This document shows positions 8,614-18,199 of a DNA stretch of 52,063 bases, in pieces. Position numbers and translations under genes: made by a program. Origin of the DNA: Wenzhouxiangellaceae bacterium (GTDB lineage Bacteria; Pseudomonadota; Gammaproteobacteria; Xanthomonadales; Wenzhouxiangellaceae); the NCBI GenBank assembly GCA_018334995.1, contig JAGXKW010000019.1, forward strand, positions 1 through 52,063, written 5' to 3'. The notes under the pieces are model-generated. The model did no database searches, was not told the DNA's origin, and was given only the letters and a program-made list of their open reading frames with translations. Within the stretch, counting starts at the first letter, position 1. Every line of letters begins with the position of its first letter.

Positions 8614-8755
8614 GATTACGGCTCAGAGCTACTGCGCAACCCGCTGTCGGCGCTCTCCGGTGCTCGCAATCCTCATGTACAAGCTCGTACACTGCGGTTG
8701 CTGCGCTTCGGGGATCGCCGACAGCGGGTCGCTCGCTACGCTCTGAACCGCAATC
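8614..8755. repeat. 142-nt imperfect palindrome between nuoD and nuoE
   Basis: The left half (8614-8682) and the reverse complement of the right half (8686-8755) align along their whole length with several mismatches and a few short gaps. The best block is ACCCGCTGTCGGCG (left) against CGCCGACAGCGGGT (right); outer ends read GATTACGGCTCAGAGC against GATTGCGGTTCAGAGC. The tip is GTAC-AAGCTC-GTAC-like. It begins 3 nt after the nuoD stop. As RNA it would form one long hairpin. It has no coding capacity and resembles a MITE-like or REP-like intergenic element; no family name is assigned. The remaining 8756-8856 holds only a short dyad (TGCTGG/CCAGCA) and the nuoE Shine-Dalgarno. Confidence 0.8.
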
Positions 8756-8856
8756 GGATGTTGATGCTGGCTATGTGCCGGAACGAAAGTCCAGCATTGA
8801 CGGAACGTTTGGGTGCATCGCGTCCTTTGGCATTCGTGGAAGGTTTGGAGGAATCA

Positions 8857-9378
8857 ATGCAAGCGCATGAATCACCGGTTGAGGGCAAGGCCGAGGTGCT
8901 GAGCGAGGAGACGCGCGGCACCATCGATCACTGGCGCGTCAAGTTTCCCGAGGGCATCGAAGGTCGCCGTTCGACGGTGATCCAGGCGCTGGTCGCGGCT
9001 CAGCATCAGAATGCGGGTCACCTGACCAGTGAATTGATGGACGGCGTGGCCGATTATCTCGACGTCCCGCCGGTGTGGGTCTACGAAGTCGCGACATTCT
9101 ATTCGATGCTCGAGACCGTGCCGGTCGGCCGCAACTCGATTTCGATCTGCACCAATATCTCGTGCATGCTGTGCGGGGCCGACAAGGTGGTCAGGTACGT
9201 CGAGGACAAGCTCGGGATCAAGATGGGCGAGACCACGCCGGACAACCGGATCTTCCTGAAGGTCGAAGAGGAATGCGTGGCCGCGTGCATCGGTGCGCCG
9301 ATGATGATCGTCAACGGCCATTACCACGAGAACCTGACCGAAGAGAAGATCGACGAAATCCTCGACGGTCTCGAGTGA
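8857..9378 (+). CDS. nuoE: NADH-quinone oxidoreductase subunit E (24 kDa)
   Basis: 173 aa from the ATG at 8857, chosen because GGAGG sits 6 nt upstream; upstream in-frame codons run into the palindromic element and are unlike the family. Carries the off-pathway [2Fe-2S] cluster N1a: ligands C98, C103 (CTNISCMLCG) and C140, C144 (EEECVAACIGAP). The N-terminal helical part ends VWVYEVATFYSML, the usual NuoE signature. With NuoF and NuoG it forms the NADH-oxidising module. Confidence 0.97.
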   Translation: MQAHESPVEGKAEVLSEETRGTIDHWRVKFPEGIEGRRSTVIQALVAAQHQNAGHLTSELMDGVADYLDVPPVWVYEVATFYSMLETVPVGRNSISICTNISCMLCGADKVVRYVEDKLGIKMGETTPDNRIFLKVEEECVAACIGAPMMIVNGHYHENLTEEKIDEILDGLE

Positions 9379-9398
9379 ACGTCGGCAGTGATTGATCG

Positions 9399-9548
9399 AA
9401 CCGCAAATGAACGCAAATAAACGCAAATGGAAAGACATGATGAACACAAGCCATGATTTCCGAGTGCGCGATCTATGCGTGGACTGCGGTGCGATAGCAA
9501 GCTGTCTTCTTGCGCATTATTTGCGTTCATTTGCGTTTATTTGCGGTT
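9399..9548. repeat. Inverted-repeat element with 10-bp-unit arms (nuoE-nuoF)
   Basis: Left arm 9399-9428 is three tandem 10-bp units (AACCGCAAAT, GAACGCAAAT, AAACGCAAAT). The right arm 9519-9548 is the inverted version with the two inner units in swapped order, 28 of 30 positions pairing. The 90-nt interior shows only slight internal pairing and no ORF of note. It fills the gap between nuoE (stop 20 nt before) and nuoF (start 30 nt after). Same arm type as 10886-11025. Confidence 0.9.
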
Positions 9549-9578
9549 CCGGAAATATTCAAGACAAAGGCTTGTCCC

Positions 9579-10874
9579 ATGGCTGAACACAACGTCTGTT
9601 TCACGCATCTCGATGAGCCGGATTGCTGGTCGCTGGATGCCTACAAGCGCCACGGCGGCTACGCGGCCTGGCAGAAGATTCTGGCCGACAAGACGCCGCA
9701 GGAAGACATCATCGAGGAAGTCAAGAAGTCTTCGTTGCGCGGGCGCGGCGGCGCCGGCTTTCCGACCGGCCTGAAGTGGTCGTTCATGCCGCGTTCGGCG
9801 CCGGTGCAGAAATACCTGCTGTGCAATTCCGACGAGTCGGAACCGGGCACCTGCCACGACCGCGATCTGCTGCGCTACAACCCGCACGCGGTCATCGAGG
9901 GCATGGCCATCGGCTGCTACGCGATGGGCGCGACGATCGGCTACAACTATCTTCGCGGCGAGTTTCACCACGAGCCGTTCGAGCGCTTCGAGGCGGCCCT
10001 GAAGGAAGCCTACGAAGCCGGCCTGCTGGGCAAGGACATCAACGGCTCGGGGGTCGACGTCGACATCTACAGCGTGCTGGGCGCCGGCGCCTACATCTGC
10101 GGCGAGGAAACGGCGCTGATGGAATCGCTGGAAGGCAAGAAGGGCCAGCCGCGTTTCAAGCCGCCGTTCCCGGCCAATTTCGGAATCTACGGCAAGCCGA
10201 CGACGATCAACAACACCGAAACCCTCGCCTCGGTGCCCGCCATCATGCGCAAAGGCGCCGACTGGTTCCTGGAACTGGGCAAGCCCAACAACGGCGGGCC
10301 GAAGATATTTTCGGTCTCCGGGCACGTCAACAAGCCGGGCAACCACGAGATTCCGCTCGGCACGCCGTTTGCCGACCTGCTCGAAATGGCCGGCGGCATG
10401 CGTGACGGCAACGAACTCAAGGGCGTGATCCCGGGCGGCTCGTCGATGCCGGTACTGCCGGCCGACATCATGAGGGAAGTCACGATGGATTTCGACGCGC
10501 TGCAGAAGGCCGGTTCCGGCCTCGGCTCCGGCGCGGTGGTCGTGATGGACGAGACCACCTGCATGGTGCGTGCCTGTACCCGCATCGCGCGCTTTTACTA
10601 TGCCGAGTCCTGCGGCCAGTGCACGCCGTGCCGGGAAGGCACCGGCTGGATGTACCGGGTGCTCAAGCGCATCACCGAGGGCCAGGGCCGGCCCGAGGAT
10701 ATCGAGCTGCTCGAATCGGCCGCCGGCCAGATCGAAGGCCATACCATCTGTGCCTTCGGCGAAGCCGCGGCCTGGCCGGTCCAGGGCTTCCTGCGCCATT
10801 TCCGGCACGAATTCGAATATTTCGTCGAACACGGCCGTTCCATCGTCGACGAAAAGATCGGCGCGGCGGCTTGA
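9579..10874 (+). CDS. nuoF: NADH-quinone oxidoreductase subunit F (51 kDa)
   Basis: 431 aa from the ATG at 9579. Binds NADH and FMN and carries [4Fe-4S] cluster N3. Seen: glycine-rich NADH loop [10 protein letters not shown] (55-64), FMN site region [13 protein letters not shown] (168-180), and N3 ligands C345, C348, C351 ([13 protein letters not shown]) plus C391 (HTICAFGE). Length is normal. An upstream in-frame extension would come from the repeat arm and is rejected. Weak AAAGG Shine-Dalgarno 8 nt before the start. Confidence 0.98.
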   Translation: MAEHNVCFTHLDEPDCWSLDAYKRHGGYAAWQKILADKTPQEDIIEEVKKSSLRGRGGAGFPTGLKWSFMPRSAPVQKYLLCNSDESEPGTCHDRDLLRYNPHAVIEGMAIGCYAMGATIGYNYLRGEFHHEPFERFEAALKEAYEAGLLGKDINGSGVDVDIYSVLGAGAYICGEETALMESLEGKKGQPRFKPPFPANFGIYGKPTTINNTETLASVPAIMRKGADWFLELGKPNNGGPKIFSVSGHVNKPGNHEIPLGTPFADLLEMAGGMRDGNELKGVIPGGSSMPVLPADIMREVTMDFDALQKAGSGLGSGAVVVMDETTCMVRACTRIARFYYAESCGQCTPCREGTGWMYRVLKRITEGQGRPEDIELLESAAGQIEGHTICAFGEAAAWPVQGFLRHFRHEFEYFVEHGRSIVDEKIGAAA

Positions 10875-10885
10875 AAGAGCAATGA

Positions 10886-11025
10886 AACCGCAAATAAACG
10901 CAAATATCGGTTGCGCAGAAAATCGGAAGGTGCACGGCCTTCTCTCGACTTGTTGTCGTGTTCCGCGCTTTATCGAATGACCGGGCACGTTTTTCATTTG
11001 CGTTCATTAGCGTTCATTTGCGGTT
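10886..11025. repeat. Inverted-repeat element with 10-bp-unit arms (nuoF-nuoG)
   Basis: The left arm 10886-10905 has two 10-bp units (AACCGCAAAT AAACGCAAAT). The right arm 10996-11025 has three in inverted orientation, one with a single change (TTAGCGTTC for TTTGCGTTC). The 90-nt interior differs from that of the 9399-9548 element; it contains a small GAAGG/CCTTC hairpin. The element starts 11 nt after nuoF and ends 24 nt before nuoG. Confidence 0.88.
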
Positions 11026-11049
11026 GATCACATTTTTTCGGAACCGAAT

Positions 11050-13413
11050 ATGGCAACGATCGAAGACAAAGACACCGAGCTTGTGACCATCGAGGTCGAT
11101 GGCCGCGCGATCGAGGCGCGCAAGGGCGAGATGGTCATCCAGGCCACCGACCGTGCGAATATCGAGATTCCGCGGTTCTGCTATCACCACAAGCTTTCGA
11201 TCGCGGCCAATTGCCGCATGTGCCTGGTGGACGTGGAGAAGGCGCCCAAGCCGCTGCCGGCCTGCGCCACGCCGGTCGCCGAGGGCATGAAGGTCTTCAC
11301 GCGCTCGCGCCGGGCGGTGGACGCCCAGCGCGGCGTGATGGAGTTCCTGCTGATCAACCATCCGCTGGACTGCCCGATTTGCGACCAGGGCGGCGAGTGC
11401 GAGCTGCAGGACCTGGCCATGGGCTACGGCCGATCGATCTCGCGCTTTACCGAACGCAAGCGCGTGGTCAAGGACAAGAACCTCGGGCCGCTGATCTCGA
11501 CCGACATGACGCGCTGCATTCACTGCACGCGCTGCGTTCGCTTTCTCGAGGAAATCGCCGGCACGGCCGAGCTCGGCGGCGTGGGTCGCGGCGAACACAT
11601 GGAGATCTCGACGTTCATCGAGCGCAATATCGAATCCGAGTTGTCCGGCAACATCATCGACCTGTGCCCGGTCGGCGCGCTGACCAACAAGCCGTTCCGG
11701 TTTTCCGCCCGCGCATGGGAAATGTCGGCGCGCCCGTATATCGGTACCCACGACTGCCTCGGCTCGAATCTCTATTACCACGTGCGCGGCGGCAGGATCA
11801 TGCGCAGCGTGCCGCGGGACAACGAAGACATCAACGAATGCTGGCTGGCCGATCGCGACCGCTACAGTCATTTCGGGCTGGCCGCCGACGACCGCGTGGC
11901 CGCGCCGCGCATCAAGGTCGACGGTCAATGGCAGGACACCGACTGGGACACCGCGCTGGCGCGCGCGGCCGAACTGCTCGGTGGCGTCGTCGAGAACCAC
12001 GGCGCCGATCAGCTCGGCGTGCTGGCCTCGCCGCGCGCGACCTGCGAGGAACATTTCCTGCTGCGCCGGCTCGCCGAAGGCCTGGGCACTCCGCACCTCG
12101 ACCACCGGCTCCGAATTCTCGACGCGCGCGATGCCAACCTGGGCCGGGCGCATCTGGACCGCCCGACGCGCGAGGTGTCGGGCGCCGACGCGGTGTTCAT
12201 GCTCGGCACTCACCTGCGCCACGACCAGCCGATTCTGAACCATCGCGTGCGCACGGCATGGCGCAAGCAGCAGGCTGCGGTGATGGACCTGAATCCGGTG
12301 GCGTGGAAATTTCCTTTCGACATGACCGAGCGGATGATCGTTGCGCCGCAGCACATGACCGAGACCCTGGCGCGCGTGGTGAAAGCCGCGTTCGAGGCCA
12401 CCGGCAAGGACGTGCCGGACTCGCCGCTGGGCCGCTTCATCGCCGAACGCAGTCCGGAACCGGCGGCCGAAAAGATTGCGCGTGCGCTGATCGATGCCGA
12501 CGACGGGTTCCTGATCGTCGGCGACCAGGCGCTGTTCCATCCGGAAGCCAGCCGCCTGCGCGCGCTGGCCGCCGAGCTTGCCCGGATTACCGAGACGGCG
12601 TTGATGGTATTGCCGGGGCCGGCCAACAGCCAGGGCGCATGGCGCGCCGGCATGGTGCCGGGCGAGGGCGGCATGACCGCCGCCGAACAGCTTGACCGGG
12701 GGCGCAAGGGCTTCGTGCTGTTCGATTTCGAGCCCGAATTCGACGTCGCCGATCCGCAGGCCGCGCACCGCGGCCTGGCCGACGCCGAGGCGGTGGTCGC
12801 AATCGCCGCCTTTGCCGGCAACGACCTGCTCGAGGCGGCCGACGTACTGCTGCCGCTGGCGCCGGTGCCCGAGACCGAGGGCAGCTACATCAACGCCGAC
12901 GATCAGCGCCAGTGGCTCAAGCCGGCAAGCAAGCCGGTCGGCGACGCGCACGCCGGCTGGAAGATCCTGCGGCTGTTCGGCGAGCACGTGAAGGCCGACG
13001 GCTTCGATTTCGCCCGGCTTTCGGAAGTCATTCAGGAGCTGGATCGAAGCCAGGCACCGGACATGGCGCCGTCCAGGATCGACGCCATCGAGGCGCCGGG
13101 CGAGGCCGGCCTCTGGCGTACCGGACCGGTGCCGATGTACAGCGTCGACGCCCTGGTGCGCCGCTCGCCGGCGCTGCAGGAGACCGACCACGCGCACAAC
13201 GAATTCGTCGCGCTCAACCCGGCGACCGCCGATGCTGCGGGCCTCGCCGAGGACGATGAAGTCATCGTCCGACAGGGTGACCGGGAGGCGCGCGCACCGG
13301 TGCGCGTGGATGACGCGATTCCGCCTTCGTCGGTCTGGATGGCTTCGGCCACCTGCCTGGCCAGCCGGATGGGACCGGCGTTCGGCCCGATCGAACTGGA
13401 GCAAGTCCGATGA
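11050..13413 (+). CDS. nuoG: NADH-quinone oxidoreductase subunit G
   Basis: 787 aa. Iron-sulphur electron-wire subunit. Ligands by position: [2Fe-2S] N1b C44, C55, C58, C72; [4Fe-4S] N5 H104, C108, C111, C117 ([14 protein letters not shown]); [4Fe-4S] N4 C156, C159, C162, C206 (CIHCTRC and DLCPVGA). The extra N7 cysteine set of E. coli and Thermus is missing; only C236 is near that place. Residues about 225-690 are the degenerate molybdopterin-oxidoreductase fold. Its stop overlaps the nuoH start (ATGA). Confidence 0.98.
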   Translation: MATIEDKDTELVTIEVDGRAIEARKGEMVIQATDRANIEIPRFCYHHKLSIAANCRMCLVDVEKAPKPLPACATPVAEGMKVFTRSRRAVDAQRGVMEFLLINHPLDCPICDQGGECELQDLAMGYGRSISRFTERKRVVKDKNLGPLISTDMTRCIHCTRCVRFLEEIAGTAELGGVGRGEHMEISTFIERNIESELSGNIIDLCPVGALTNKPFRFSARAWEMSARPYIGTHDCLGSNLYYHVRGGRIMRSVPRDNEDINECWLADRDRYSHFGLAADDRVAAPRIKVDGQWQDTDWDTALARAAELLGGVVENHGADQLGVLASPRATCEEHFLLRRLAEGLGTPHLDHRLRILDARDANLGRAHLDRPTREVSGADAVFMLGTHLRHDQPILNHRVRTAWRKQQAAVMDLNPVAWKFPFDMTERMIVAPQHMTETLARVVKAAFEATGKDVPDSPLGRFIAERSPEPAAEKIARALIDADDGFLIVGDQALFHPEASRLRALAAELARITETALMVLPGPANSQGAWRAGMVPGEGGMTAAEQLDRGRKGFVLFDFEPEFDVADPQAAHRGLADAEAVVAIAAFAGNDLLEAADVLLPLAPVPETEGSYINADDQRQWLKPASKPVGDAHAGWKILRLFGEHVKADGFDFARLSEVIQELDRSQAPDMAPSRIDAIEAPGEAGLWRTGPVPMYSVDALVRRSPALQETDHAHNEFVALNPATADAAGLAEDDEVIVRQGDREARAPVRVDDAIPPSSVWMASATCLASRMGPAFGPIELEQVR

Positions 13414-14414
13414 TGGAGCAGCTGACGGTACTGTCATGGACGATGGTCAAGATCACGGCCATCCTGATCCCGCTGACCCTGACAGTGGCTTATTTCACCT
13501 TCGCCGAGCGCAAGATCATCGGCTACATGCAATCGCGCGTCGGGCCGAACCGGGTGGGTCCCAAGGGCCTGTTACAGCCGTTCGCCGATGTATTCAAGCT
13601 GCTGTTCAAGGAAATCATCATTCCGGCCAACGCCAACAAGGTGTTGTTCGTGATCGCGCCGATGCTCACACTGATCCCGGCGTTTACCGCCTGGGCCGTC
13701 GTGCCGTTTTCCGACTGGCTGGTGCTCGCCGATATCGACGCCGGCCTGTTGTACATTCTGGCCATGACCTCGATGGGCGTTTACGGCGTCATCGTCGGCG
13801 GCTGGGCGTCGAATTCCAAATACGCTTTTCTCGGCGCCCTGCGTTCGGCGGCCCAGATCGTGAGTTACGAGATCGCGATGGGCTTCGCGCTGGTCGGCGT
13901 CATCATTCTTTCCGGTTCGCTCAATATCAGCACCATCGTCGAGGCGCAGTCCGGCGGCTTGTTCAGCTGGTTCTGGCTGCCGCTGTTTCCATTGTTCGTG
14001 GTCTATTTCATCTCGGGCGTGGCCGAAACCAACCGCGCGCCGTTCGACGTGGCCGAGGGTGAATCCGAGATCGTCGCCGGGTTCCACGTCGACTACTCGG
14101 GCGCGGCGTTCTCGCTGTATTTCCTGGCCGAGTATGCCAACATGATCCTGATATCGGCGCTGGCGGCGCTGCTGTTCATGGGCGGCTGGATGAGCCCCGT
14201 CGCCGGTGTGCCGCTGATCGGGGAGCCCGGCGTGCACTGGTTCCTGATCAAGATGTTCGGCTTCATGTTCCTGTACCTGTGGTTTCGCGCGACATTTCCG
14301 CGCTACCGCTACGACCAGATCATGCGCCTGGGCTGGAAAGTGTTCATTCCGATTACCATTGCCTGGATTCTTGTCGCCGGCGTCTTGCGCGTGACAGGCG
14401 TCTACGGAGGTTGA
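13410..14414 (+). CDS. nuoH: NADH-quinone oxidoreductase subunit H
   Basis: 334 aa, about eight membrane helices. Links the peripheral arm to the membrane arm and closes the quinone chamber. Conserved loops are present: [20 protein letters not shown] (about 29-48), the acidic loop [20 protein letters not shown] (about 201-220) and the C-terminal [20 protein letters not shown]. The start at 13410 (ATGATGG) overlaps the nuoG stop. nuoI starts 2 nt after its stop. Confidence 0.98.
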   Translation: MMEQLTVLSWTMVKITAILIPLTLTVAYFTFAERKIIGYMQSRVGPNRVGPKGLLQPFADVFKLLFKEIIIPANANKVLFVIAPMLTLIPAFTAWAVVPFSDWLVLADIDAGLLYILAMTSMGVYGVIVGGWASNSKYAFLGALRSAAQIVSYEIAMGFALVGVIILSGSLNISTIVEAQSGGLFSWFWLPLFPLFVVYFISGVAETNRAPFDVAEGESEIVAGFHVDYSGAAFSLYFLAEYANMILISALAALLFMGGWMSPVAGVPLIGEPGVHWFLIKMFGFMFLYLWFRATFPRYRYDQIMRLGWKVFIPITIAWILVAGVLRVTGVYGG

Positions 14415-14416
14415 AG

Positions 14417-14905
14417 ATGCAAGCTGTTCGCCAGTATTTCCAGTCTCTGATGCTGCTGGAGCTGTTCCAGGGCCTCAACGTGACGTTTCGCTATTTTCGG
14501 CAGCCCAAGTTCACCCTGAGCTATCCGGAAGAGAAAACGCCCAAATCCCCGCGCTACAGGGGCCTGCATGCGCTGCGCCGGTATCCCAACGGCGAGGAGC
14601 GCTGCATCGCCTGCAAGCTTTGCGAGGCCGTATGTCCGGCGCTGGCGATCACCATCGAGTCGACCCAGCGCGAAGACGGCACGCGTCGCACCACCCGCTA
14701 CGACATCGACATGTTCAAGTGCATCTATTGCGGGTTCTGCGAGGAGTCCTGCCCGGTGGATTCCATTGTCGAGACCGACTTTACCGACTATCACTTCGAA
14801 GAACGCGGCGAGCATATCGTCGACAAACAGCAGCTGCTGGCCCTGGGTGACCGCTTCGAGGAAAGCGTCGCCGCCGCGCGCGCCAAGGATGCGCCATACC
14901 GCTAG
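14417..14905 (+). CDS. nuoI: NADH-quinone oxidoreductase subunit I (two 4Fe-4S)
   Basis: 162 aa from the ATG at 14417, with GGAGG 6 nt upstream. Ferredoxin-like subunit carrying clusters N6a and N6b: C63, C66, C69, C73 ([12 protein letters not shown]) and C102, C105, C108, C112 ([12 protein letters not shown]). The N-terminal amphipathic helix contacts NuoH. It is followed by a 326-nt gap before nuoJ, the largest in the operon. Confidence 0.97.
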   Translation: MQAVRQYFQSLMLLELFQGLNVTFRYFRQPKFTLSYPEEKTPKSPRYRGLHALRRYPNGEERCIACKLCEAVCPALAITIESTQREDGTRRTTRYDIDMFKCIYCGFCEESCPVDSIVETDFTDYHFEERGEHIVDKQQLLALGDRFEESVAAARAKDAPYR

Positions 14906-15231
14906 GGCCGGAGAGGCTCGAAGCGCAGGTTGCTCCCCGCGCCGGAGGTCCGGGCCGGAAAGGCGAAAGTAAAAGGCAAGAACAAGAGAAAAGCAAAAAT
15001 AACGCAACGCCGAAAAAGACGGAATCGCGGAGGGTCTTGAATGTATTTGCGGTGTGAAAAGAGATAAACGTCATCGCGAATTGAATCAGACAAGGAATGT
15101 CGAGCTGTTGGAGCTTTTGCTGAAGAGAGCTTCTTTTAATTCTGCGTGAATATGCGCAGTCTGCAGTTCCGGTTGTTTTGAAACCGATTCCAGAAGTTTC
15201 AATCAAGAGATCAAGAAAAGAGCCGAATTCA
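14906..15231. other. 326-nt AT- and purine-rich gap between nuoI and nuoJ
   Basis: No gene is supported on either strand. The plus strand is markedly purine-rich from about 14950 to 15060 (many A and G runs) and much lower in GC than the flanking genes. TATTTGCGGT at 15044-15053 resembles the outer end of the nuoE-F and nuoF-G arms, and AAAATAACGCAA upstream could be a decayed partner, so this may be an old element of that family. An internal promoter is possible but I see no clear -35/-10 pair. Confidence 0.45.
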
Positions 15232-15828
15232 ATGCCGATAATCGAAATCGTTTTCTACCTGTTCAGCGGCATCGCGACGCTGGCCGCGCTGGGCGTGATC
15301 ACCTCGCGCAACCCGGTCTATTCGGTGCTGTTCCTGGTGCTTGCATTCTTTTCCAGTGCATGCATCTGGCTGTTGCTGGAAGCCGAGTTTCTGGCCATTG
15401 TCCTGGTGCTGGTTTACGTCGGCGCAGTCATGGTGCTGTTCCTGTTCGTCGTCATGATGCTCGATATCAACCTGACAAAACTGAAGAGCGGCTTCGCGAG
15501 CTATCTGCCGGTCGGGTTCATGGTCGCGGCGGCGATGGCCGCCCAGCTTCTGATCCTGATCTGGGCGCGTGGCGCCGGGACGCAGGTCCTCGAATACGGC
15601 GATACCGCCGGCAGCAACACCAGGCTGCTGGGCGAGCTGTTGTACACGCATTACCTGTATCCGTTCGAGATTGCCGGGTTCGTTCTGCTGGTCGCGATCG
15701 TGGCGGCAATTTCGCTCACCCATCGCCGTCGGCCGGAAACCAAGTACCAGGATCCCTCGCGCCAGGTCAAGGTCAAGCGCGGCGAGCGGGTGCGACTGGT
15801 GCCGATGGATGCGGAGAAGGAGGACTGA
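15232..15828 (+). CDS. nuoJ: NADH-quinone oxidoreductase subunit J
   Basis: 198 aa from the ATG at 15232. Five membrane helices; the third carries the family [17 protein letters not shown] stretch with the pi-bulge region that couples quinone chemistry to proton pumping. The C-terminal tail is basic and soluble (about 165-198). A GTG- or ATG-started N-terminal extension to 15178 reads charged non-homologous residues and is rejected. Followed after 2 nt by nuoK. Confidence 0.96.
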   Translation: MPIIEIVFYLFSGIATLAALGVITSRNPVYSVLFLVLAFFSSACIWLLLEAEFLAIVLVLVYVGAVMVLFLFVVMMLDINLTKLKSGFASYLPVGFMVAAAMAAQLLILIWARGAGTQVLEYGDTAGSNTRLLGELLYTHYLYPFEIAGFVLLVAIVAAISLTHRRRPETKYQDPSRQVKVKRGERVRLVPMDAEKED

Positions 15829-15830
15829 GC

Positions 15831-16136
15831 ATGTTGACACTGGCACATTTTCTGACGCTGGGCGCAATCCTGTTTTCGATCGGGGTGGCCGGCATTTTCC
15901 TGAACCGAAAGAACATCATCATCCTTTTGATGTCGATCGAGCTGCTGCTGCTTGCGGTCAATATGAACTTCGTGGCGTTCTCACGCTTTCTGGACAACAT
16001 GGACGGGCAGGTTTTCGTGTTCTTCATTCTCACCGTTGCCGCGGCCGAGGCGGCGATCGGGCTGGCGATCCTGGTCGTGCTGTTCAGGAACCGCGAGACC
16101 ATCAACGTCGAGGATATCGAGGAATTGAAGGGGTGA
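15831..16136 (+). CDS. nuoK: NADH-quinone oxidoreductase subunit K
   Basis: 101 aa, three membrane helices, the normal size. Antiporter-like small subunit; buried glutamates needed for pumping are seen in [11 protein letters not shown] and in the [13 protein letters not shown] helix. AAGGAGG lies 8 nt before the ATG, inside the end of nuoJ. Confidence 0.97.
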   Translation: MLTLAHFLTLGAILFSIGVAGIFLNRKNIIILLMSIELLLLAVNMNFVAFSRFLDNMDGQVFVFFILTVAAAEAAIGLAILVVLFRNRETINVEDIEELKG

Positions 16137-16151
16137 GCGCTTGAAAGGTTC

Positions 16152-16168
16152 TCCGCAGGTTACACGGA
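16152..16168. repeat. Single arm of the short-unit inverted-repeat family
   Basis: TCCGCAGGTTACACGGA in the nuoK-nuoL gap differs by one base from the reverse complement of the right arm of the 38848-38937 element (TCCGCAGATTACACGGA). No partner arm is visible within the 94-nt gap, so this looks like a remnant. Confidence 0.5.
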
Positions 16169-16230
16169 CGGGCATAGATCTGGATCGCCTTCTTGCAGAT
16201 CGCTTTTGAAATAAAAATACCAGGATTCTC

Positions 16231-18195
16231 GTGGACATAAAAACAATCCTATTGCTGATACCGCTGCTGCCACTGGCCGGGAGTGCCGTCGCCGGACTGC
16301 TGCGGCACCAGGTCGGGCGGGCCGGCGCGCATAGCGTCACGATTCTTGCAGTGGGCGGCGCTTTCGCGCTGTCGGCCTGGGTGGCCTTGCAGGTGTTCAC
16401 CACCGACTGGCAGGTACTCGACTACACCGTTTACGAATGGGCGGTCGTCGACGGGATCACCTTCGAGGTCGGGTTCCTGATCGATTCGCTGACCGCGCTG
16501 ATGATGACGGTGGTGACCTTTGTCTCCTTCATGGTGCACGTCTACACGATCGGCTATATGAAAGACGATCCGGGCTACCAGAGGTTCTTCTCCTACATCA
16601 ACCTGTTCACCTTCGCCATGCTGATGCTGGTGATGGCCAACAATTTCCTGCAGCTGTTCTTCGGCTGGGAGGCGGTCGGCCTTGTGTCCTACCTGCTCAT
16701 CGGCTTCTGGTTCCGCAAGGAATCGGCGGTGCGGGCCAACCTAAAGGCATTTCTGGTCAACCGCGCCGGCGATTTCGGCCTGCTGCTGGGCGTGGCCGCG
16801 GTGCTGATGTACACGGGTTCGCTGGATTACGCCGAAGTGTTTGCTGCAGCGCCGGATGTCGCCGGCGAGACCATGAGCGTATTCGGCGGCGTCGAGTGGT
16901 CGGTCATGACCTTTATCTGCATTGCGCTGTTCATCGGCGCGATGGGCAAGTCGGCGCAGGTGCCGCTGCACGTCTGGCTGCCCGATTCGATGGAGGGTCC
17001 GACGCCGATCTCGGCCCTGATCCACGCCGCCACCATGGTCACGGCCGGCATCTTCATGGTCGCGCGCCTGTCGCCGCTCTACGAGCTTTCCGGAACCGCG
17101 CTGAGTTTCATTCTGATCATCGGCGCGATCACCGCGCTGTTCATGGGCCTGGTCGGCATCGTGCAGAACGACATCAAGCGCGTGGTGGCCTATTCCACGC
17201 TGTCCCAGCTCGGCTACATGACCGTCGCGCTGGGCGCGTCGGCCTACTCGGCGGCAATCTTTCACCTGATGACCCACGCCTTCTTCAAGGCGCTGCTGTT
17301 CCTGGGCGCCGGGTCGGTGATCATCGCCATGCATCACAAGCAGGACATGCGCGAAATGGGTGGCCTGGCCCGCATCATGCCGATTACCGCGATCACGGCC
17401 TGGATCGGTTCGCTGGCGCTGATCGGGTTTCCGTTCACCGCCGGATTCTTCTCGAAGGACATCATCATCGAGTCGGTGAAGGTCGCGGACCGCACCGGCG
17501 CGGGTTTTGCGACCTTCGCGGTCTATGCCGGGGTGGTGGTGACGGCGCTGTACACTTTCCGGATGCTGTACCTGACCTTCCACGGCAAGTCGCGCGCGGA
17601 TGCCGAAACCCTTTCGCACGCCCGGGAGTCGCCCTGGGTGGTCACGCTGCCGCTGATATTACTGGCCATCCCGTCGCTGTTCATCGGATGGCTGACGGTC
17701 GAGCCGCTGCTGTTCGGCGGCGCGCTCTCCGACGCGATCAACGTGGCGGCCGCGCGCGACCCGCTGGTACATGTCGGGGAGCATTTCCACGGCGCAACGG
17801 CGTTCGCGCTGCACGGCTTCGTGACGCCGGTCTTCTGGCTGGCGATGCTGGGCGTGGCGATCGCGACCTGGGTCTACCTGTTCCAGACTTCGGTGGCCGC
17901 CGCCGTCAAACAGCGGTTGCACCCGGTCTGGGCCGTGCTCGACCGCAAGTACTTCTTCGACGAGTTCTACCAGCGCGTGATCGTCGGCGGCGGATTGAAG
18001 ATTGCCGGCTTTTTCTCCGAACGCGGCGACCGCACGCTGATCGACGGCTGGATGGTCCACGGCTCGGCACGCCTGGTCGGCGCGGTTTCGTCCCGGCTGC
18101 GAACGGTGCAGACCGGCTTCCTGTATCACTATGCGTTCGCCATGATCATCGGGCTGGTTGCGCTGGTGTTTGCATTCGTGCTTTTGAAGGGGTGA
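16231..18195 (+). CDS. nuoL: NADH-quinone oxidoreductase subunit L
   Basis: 654 aa with a GTG start at 16231. Distal antiporter-like pump of the membrane arm with about 14 core helices, a long lateral amphipathic helix and a final membrane anchor at the C-terminus (HYAFAMIIGLVALVFAFVLL). The conserved proton-path segments are LFFGWEAVGLVSYLLIGFW and QVPLHVWLPDSMEGPTP, with HAFFKALLFLGAGSVI further on. Starts 94 nt after nuoK and is followed after 4 nt by nuoM. Confidence 0.98.
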   Translation: MDIKTILLLIPLLPLAGSAVAGLLRHQVGRAGAHSVTILAVGGAFALSAWVALQVFTTDWQVLDYTVYEWAVVDGITFEVGFLIDSLTALMMTVVTFVSFMVHVYTIGYMKDDPGYQRFFSYINLFTFAMLMLVMANNFLQLFFGWEAVGLVSYLLIGFWFRKESAVRANLKAFLVNRAGDFGLLLGVAAVLMYTGSLDYAEVFAAAPDVAGETMSVFGGVEWSVMTFICIALFIGAMGKSAQVPLHVWLPDSMEGPTPISALIHAATMVTAGIFMVARLSPLYELSGTALSFILIIGAITALFMGLVGIVQNDIKRVVAYSTLSQLGYMTVALGASAYSAAIFHLMTHAFFKALLFLGAGSVIIAMHHKQDMREMGGLARIMPITAITAWIGSLALIGFPFTAGFFSKDIIIESVKVADRTGAGFATFAVYAGVVVTALYTFRMLYLTFHGKSRADAETLSHARESPWVVTLPLILLAIPSLFIGWLTVEPLLFGGALSDAINVAAARDPLVHVGEHFHGATAFALHGFVTPVFWLAMLGVAIATWVYLFQTSVAAAVKQRLHPVWAVLDRKYFFDEFYQRVIVGGGLKIAGFFSERGDRTLIDGWMVHGSARLVGAVSSRLRTVQTGFLYHYAFAMIIGLVALVFAFVLLKG

Positions 18196-18199
18196 TGTC

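Noticed and set aside
8698-8856. 53-codon N-terminal extension of NuoE
   Set aside because: It is encoded by the palindromic element, has no NuoE similarity, and the ATG at 8857 has a good Shine-Dalgarno.
11740-11770. Possible loss of a cluster in NuoG (no N7 cysteine set)
   Set aside because: The N7 site is absent in most complex I enzymes outside a few lineages, so this is normal.
11014-13437. 807-codon open frame on the minus strand opposite nuoG
   Set aside because: It is antisense to a clearly identified nuoG, has no recognisable domains and is rich in Arg, His and Val as expected from the complement of GC-rich codons.
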